The position numbers and the translations under genes were made by a program. A DNA stretch of 17,841 bases, from NCBI GenBank assembly GCA_964552725.1, contig CAZKHU010000063.1, forward strand, positions 1-17,841. The letters run 5' to 3'. Under the pieces are notes generated by a model that did no database searches, was not told the DNA's origin, and saw nothing but the letters and a program-made list of their open reading frames with translations. How positions within the stretch are numbered: the first letter of the stretch is position 1; every line of letters begins with the position of its first letter. This document shows, piece after piece, positions 14,507-17,841 of this stretch. The DNA comes from DYTH01 sp964552725. GTDB taxonomy: Bacteria; Desulfobacterota; Syntrophia; Syntrophales; UBA5619.

Positions 14507-15180
14507 CCGAGGGGTTGCTTTATATCCAGGCAGAGGTTCTGCCCGCCCTTTTCCGGGGTTTCGGAGTCAGCCTGCGGCTTATCTTTCCTTCGGCGTTCTT
14601 CGGCCTCACAATCGGAATAGCCGTCGGGGTTCTCAGGGTGTACGGCAGCGGTCCCGTCCGCAGGACGGCCGACGTCTATGCGGCACTTTTTCGGGGGATT
14701 CCGCTTGTTATCCAGCTTTTCATCTGGTATTTCGGTCTGCCCTATTTCAATATCTATCTCAGCCCGTTTGCCGCGTCTGTTTTAGGTTTTTCCCTCTGCA
14801 GCGGGGCTTACAACTCTGAATATGTCCGGGGGGCGCTTTTGTCGATAAAGCGGGGGCAGATGCTGGCCGCCGAGTCGCTCGGGTTCAGCAGATTCCGGAT
14901 GATTGCCTCGATCATCCTGCCGCAGGCAGTGCGGCGGGCGCTTCCCGGCTGCGGGAATGAGGTTATCTACCTGATAAAATATTCTTCCCTTGCCTACATG
15001 GTTACCTGCATCGAACTTACCGGCGAGGGGAAGATCCTGGCATCGAACTCCTTCCGGTTTACCGAGGTATTCCTGATTGTCGGTGTTTTTTACCTGTTGA
15101 TGACGTCGGTTGCGGGATTTATCCTTGCCCGGGTGGAAAATCATTTGAGGATCCCCGGCTTCGAGCAGCAGCGGATGTGA
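14503..15180 (+). CDS. Amino-acid ABC transporter permease, second subunit
   Basis: 225 residues. The ATG overlaps the ATPase stop by four bases. About five membrane helices are visible. LFRGIPLVIQLFIWYFGLPY lies at about 62-81, and the coupling EAA loop LAAESLGFSRFRMIASIILP at about 121-140. It resembles the first permease in layout but is clearly a diverged paralogue, so the transporter is probably a heterodimer. It ends LRIPGFEQQRM, close to the LEDKVRIPGY ending of the first permease. It is the last gene of the operon; the convergent kinase gene stops 24 bases further on. Confidence 0.95.
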   Translation: MTEGLLYIQAEVLPALFRGFGVSLRLIFPSAFFGLTIGIAVGVLRVYGSGPVRRTADVYAALFRGIPLVIQLFIWYFGLPYFNIYLSPFAASVLGFSLCSGAYNSEYVRGALLSIKRGQMLAAESLGFSRFRMIASIILPQAVRRALPGCGNEVIYLIKYSSLAYMVTCIELTGEGKILASNSFRFTEVFLIVGVFYLLMTSVAGFILARVENHLRIPGFEQQRM

Positions 15181-15186
15181 TCGGCT

Positions 15187-15204
15187 TTGCCCTGCGAGGG
15201 GCAA
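15187..15204. terminator. Short hairpin in the convergent gap between permease and kinase
   Basis: TTGCCC (15187-15192) pairs with GGGCAA (15199-15204) around a six-base loop. It fills most of the 24-base gap between the two convergent stop codons and is symmetric, so it could act on both transcripts. There is no U-tract on either side, so termination by this hairpin alone would be weak. Confidence 0.4.
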
Positions 15205-17439
15205 TCATCCGGCAATATTTTGAATCGCCTTCTGGAGCATCGACAACCGATAGGGTTTCTGGATAAATCCGGCGATTCCCTTGCCGGCGAATTTCTGGGT
15301 TACCTCCTGTTCGTTGTAACCGCTGGACACTATTACTTTAACGTCATGTTTTAACTGACGCAGCTCCCGGAAGCACTGCTCGCCGTCCATATGCGGCATG
15401 GTCAGGTCAAGGATTACGAAGGAAATTTCCGGTGTGGATTTGAAAGTTTCTACCGCTTCCCTTCCGTCTGCGGCGGTAATTACGGCGAATCCCAGTTCCT
15501 TCAGCATCTCGGCGCCAATGCCGCGGACCGTCTCTTCGTCGTCCACCAACAGAACCGTGCCGCTGCCCTGTAATTTCTCTATACGGATGTCGCCGTTGAA
15601 AATTTTGGCCGGATGACCGCTGGCGGGAAGCAGAACCTTGAAGGTCGTTCCCTTCCACTTTTCGCTGTAAACCTTGATTGCTCCCCTGTGGCCGCGCACG
15701 ATCCCCAGAACGGCGGACATGCCCAGCCCGCGTCCGGTGAATTTGGTGCTGAAAAAGGGATCGAAGAGGCGCGACAGGGTTTCCCTGTCCATGCCATGAC
15801 CGGTGTCGGCCACTTCGAGATAGACGTAAAGACCGTCGGTGAGGTTTTCCGCCAGCCAGATATCTTGCAGATAACTGCGGTCGCAATCCATGCAACCGGT
15901 GGTAATGGCGATAACGCCGCTCTTGTCGCCGATCGCCTCGGAGGCGTTGATCACGAGGTTCATGATGATCTGGCGAATTTGGGTTGCGTCCGCCTCCACC
16001 GGCGGGAGGGGGCGATAGGGGTTGAGCCGCAGCACGGCTTTTTTGGAGATGGATACCTCCAGCATGTGCAGCATTTCCTCCACCACAAGGTTTAGATCGA
16101 GGATTTCGAGAACGAATTTCCCCTTGCCGGAATAGGCGAGCATCTGTTTGGCCAGATCGGCCGCCCGGGCCGCCGCCCGTTCTATCCGCTGCAGGTTGTC
16201 AACGACCGGTGACTCCGGGTTGATCCGCATCATCGCCAGGTCTGCGTTGCCGATTATGGAGGTAAGGATGTTGTTGAAGTCATGGGCAATGCCCCCGGCG
16301 AGCACCCCCAGACTCTCCAGTTTCTGCACACTGAACAGTTGCTGCTCTATTTTAATCCGTTCGTCGATCTGCCTGTAAAGCTCCGCAGTCCGCTCTTCCA
16401 CCTGCGCCTCAAACTGGCTGTTCAATTTTTCAAGGGCGACTTCCGTTTTTCTTCGTTCCTCAAGTTCGTCCCGCAACGATGATGTGTGGCTCCTTACTTT
16501 CTTCTGCAGCGAATAGTTCCAGATGACGGCGAGCAGCAGCAGCGTCCCCAGCGAGGCGGCAACGGCTGAAATCACGAATGTCCCGGTGGGCTGCCATTTT
16601 TGTCCCTCGATAAATATCCAGCGTTTCAGAACCTCTGCCCGTTCTGCTTCCGTTATTGCCGCGAGGCCTTTGTTGAGGATCCCCTGCAGCTCCGGCCAGT
16701 CCTTGCGGATGCCGATTCCCCAGCGGTATTCAAAATCTGTCTTGCCGGCAAGTTGCAGGTTTGTAATGCCGTGTTCCCGTGCGTAAAAAGTGGCATTGGC
16801 CATATTTTCAACGTAGGCGTCCACCATTCCCAGCGATGCCTTGGCAAGGCCGGCCGAGACATCCGGGACAACATCGAGGTTGATTTCCGGATAATTGTTC
16901 CTCAGGAAGTCATGGGCCGCATAGTTGGAAACGACAGCCACCTTTTTACCCCTGAGTTCTTTCAGTGTAAGATTGTTAGCTGCTCCGCTGCGGTTGAATA
17001 TTCCCCCCGGCACCGCCACAAGAGTGTCGGTAAAGTTGGCGAATTTCTCCCTTTCGGGAGTCTTTACCATTGCCCCCAGCAGATCGACATCATGCCTCTT
17101 GAACATCGACAGCGCCTCGTCCCAATTTTTCAGACGCGCTATGGTTATGACGATTCCCAGCTTCTTTTCCAGAATCCCGATCAGGTCGGCCGCAGCGCCC
17201 CGATAGGCGCCATTCTTGTCAAGATATTCTATTGGTTTGAAGTCGGGATCCGGGGCCAGGGTGATTGCCGCGTGTGATTCGAGCCACTGACGTTCAGTAT
17301 CGGTCAGCTTTACAACGCCGGGCGAACTGGCGGCGGCGATGACGGGAAAGGAAAAGAGAACGGCCGTAAAAAAAAGTGTCGGCAGGCAGCGCCAATATCT
17401 TTTACAATGCATTGAGATGCCCCTGTTTGCATGCAACAT
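15205..17439 (-). CDS. Hybrid sensor histidine kinase with periplasmic SBP family 3 sensor and C-terminal receiver
   Basis: 744 residues. A Sec signal or TM lies near 17-36. A periplasmic binding-protein family 3 domain (about 45-280) contains EYLDKNGAYRGAAADLIGIL and VKTPEREKFANFT. TM2 is at about 287-309, then a coiled coil (about 320-370). A HisKA domain follows with phospho-acceptor His386 in GGIAHDFNNIL, then an ATPase domain: N-box NLVINASEAI (Asn498), DTGHGMD (Asp545), FDPFFSTK, GRGLGMS. A receiver ends the protein, with DDEE (633-636), phospho-Asp678 in VILDLTMPHMDG and Lys728. There is no output domain and no adjacent response regulator, so a partner must lie elsewhere. The convergent ABC binding protein is in the same fold family. 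Start choice is open: the Met at 17439 has AGAGG slightly too close; the Met at 17412 has AGGGG at ideal spacing and gives a shorter signal peptide. Confidence 0.95.
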   Translation of the reverse strand: MLHANRGISMHCKRYWRCLPTLFFTAVLFSFPVIAAASSPGVVKLTDTERQWLESHAAITLAPDPDFKPIEYLDKNGAYRGAAADLIGILEKKLGIVITIARLKNWDEALSMFKRHDVDLLGAMVKTPEREKFANFTDTLVAVPGGIFNRSGAANNLTLKELRGKKVAVVSNYAAHDFLRNNYPEINLDVVPDVSAGLAKASLGMVDAYVENMANATFYAREHGITNLQLAGKTDFEYRWGIGIRKDWPELQGILNKGLAAITEAERAEVLKRWIFIEGQKWQPTGTFVISAVAASLGTLLLLAVIWNYSLQKKVRSHTSSLRDELEERRKTEVALEKLNSQFEAQVEERTAELYRQIDERIKIEQQLFSVQKLESLGVLAGGIAHDFNNILTSIIGNADLAMMRINPESPVVDNLQRIERAAARAADLAKQMLAYSGKGKFVLEILDLNLVVEEMLHMLEVSISKKAVLRLNPYRPLPPVEADATQIRQIIMNLVINASEAIGDKSGVIAITTGCMDCDRSYLQDIWLAENLTDGLYVYLEVADTGHGMDRETLSRLFDPFFSTKFTGRGLGMSAVLGIVRGHRGAIKVYSEKWKGTTFKVLLPASGHPAKIFNGDIRIEKLQGSGTVLLVDDEETVRGIGAEMLKELGFAVITAADGREAVETFKSTPEISFVILDLTMPHMDGEQCFRELRQLKHDVKVIVSSGYNEQEVTQKFAGKGIAGFIQKPYRLSMLQKAIQNIAG

Positions 17440-17517
17440 TTCGCCTCTTTAGCTGGCGAAAACAGCCATGTCAATGATGAAAAAGCCCGACGAAATGGCG
17501 ATTATCAAGGATGCTGG

Positions 17518-17546
17518 TTTCTAATGTGCCGGTTCTTTATTGTCAA
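17518..17546 (-). promoter_or_regulatory. Candidate sigma-70 promoter of the hybrid kinase gene
   Basis: On the minus strand, TTGACA (17546-17541, consensus) is followed after 17 bases by TAGAAA (17523-17518, 4/6). Transcription would start near 17511, about 70-100 bases before the two possible start codons. A second TTGACA lies closer to the gene, but its matching -10 (TAAAGA) would overlap the Shine-Dalgarno region, so it is less likely. Confidence 0.5.
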
Positions 17547-17654
17547 GCTGTTTTTACGGAAGACCCGACAAGTCAAAGGAAGTGGCAAATCCCGATCCCG
17601 ACCTGGTGAAATATTTTAGCGCTCGCTGTTGCAATTTACAATGAACAGAAAATT

Positions 17655-17682
17655 TTTGTTCTTTGTTCTTTGTTCTTTGTTC
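17655..17682. repeat. Four perfect tandem copies of a 7-bp unit
   Basis: The unit TTTGTTC is repeated four times without a mismatch in the 402-base gene-free end region upstream of the kinase, beyond its candidate promoter. The 7-bp unit would change length by slippage. No gene is seen to depend on it within the window. Apart from this, the kinase promoter and the terminal repeat, I see nothing identifiable in 17440-17841. Confidence 0.8.
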
Positions 17683-17787
17683 GCTGTACGATCTATCTCT
17701 GTAGATTGATTTTGTGATCGCGGTTCATTTTGCGAGGATTTTGCCGGGACCTGTTTTCGTGGCCCGGGACATCAATTATTGATTATA

Positions 17788-17841
17788 GAGGTAATTGCAA
17801 AACTCCCCATTCTGTCATTCCCGCAACGATTCTGAGCGGGA
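17788..17841. repeat. Right arm of the inverted repeat bounding the window
   Basis: Reverse complement of 6-60, differing by one missing base and one substitution. TCCCGC (17819-17824) and GCGGGA (17836-17841) form the same hairpin with an 11-base loop, and the window ends exactly at the outer base of the stem. Similarity to the left arm ends at 17788. No transposase or integrase lies between the arms and no target duplication can be tested, because the window stops inside the element. Confidence 0.8.

Noticed and set aside
17431..17619. A 62-codon plus-strand frame in the end region
   Set aside because: It overlaps the kinase start and its candidate promoter on the other strand, with no Shine-Dalgarno or recognisable protein pattern.

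Overview
The window reads as a stretch of chromosome from a Gram-negative bacterium. It encodes a tripartite efflux system with an outer-membrane factor, a lipoprotein adaptor and an RND pump, as well as several Sec signal peptides. The gene content (PPDK, TPM/LemA pair, a PII-like protein beside an RND pump, a polar amino acid ABC transporter, an SBP-sensor hybrid kinase) and moderately high G+C by eye suggest a deltaproteobacterial / Desulfobacterota (for example Syntrophales-like) anaerobe. That placement is an inference from protein style, not a measured result. There are no tRNA, rRNA, CRISPR, transposase or phage genes that I can see.

Layout. Positions 135-11152 form a minus-strand block, transcribed right to left: TolC-like channel, periplasmic adaptor (MFP), RND pump, PII-like small protein, TPM-domain protein, nucleotidyltransferase-fold protein, LemA, and pyruvate phosphate dikinase (PPDK). 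Positions 11447-15180 are on the plus strand. They hold one membrane-anchored hypothetical protein, then an amino-acid ABC importer (binding protein, terminator hairpin, permease, ATPase, permease). A convergent minus-strand gene at 15205-17439 is a hybrid histidine kinase whose periplasmic sensor belongs to the same fold family as the ABC binding protein. The last 400 bases hold the kinase promoter region and a short tandem repeat.

How the genes may work together. The channel, adaptor and pump form one trans-envelope exporter. The PII-like gene overlaps the pump stop codon (ATGA) and is probably a pump-associated regulator. TPM and LemA are a recurrent envelope pair. The ABC operon imports an amino acid or similar small polar solute, and the neighbouring kinase is a candidate sensor of a related ligand.

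Main points for a second look: (1) the adaptor gene is split by a single in-frame amber codon (8755-8757), with a perfectly preserved 77-codon C-terminal remainder that overlaps the pump start; (2) the window is bounded at both ends by a nearly identical ~55-bp inverted repeat containing a REP-like hairpin; (3) the TPM gene lacks a Shine-Dalgarno sequence and has a promoter placed to start transcription at the A of its ATG, so it may be leaderless; (4) two 16-bp direct repeats spaced 21 bp apart lie upstream of the adaptor; (5) the nucleotidyltransferase-like protein has Asn at the second metal-ligand position.
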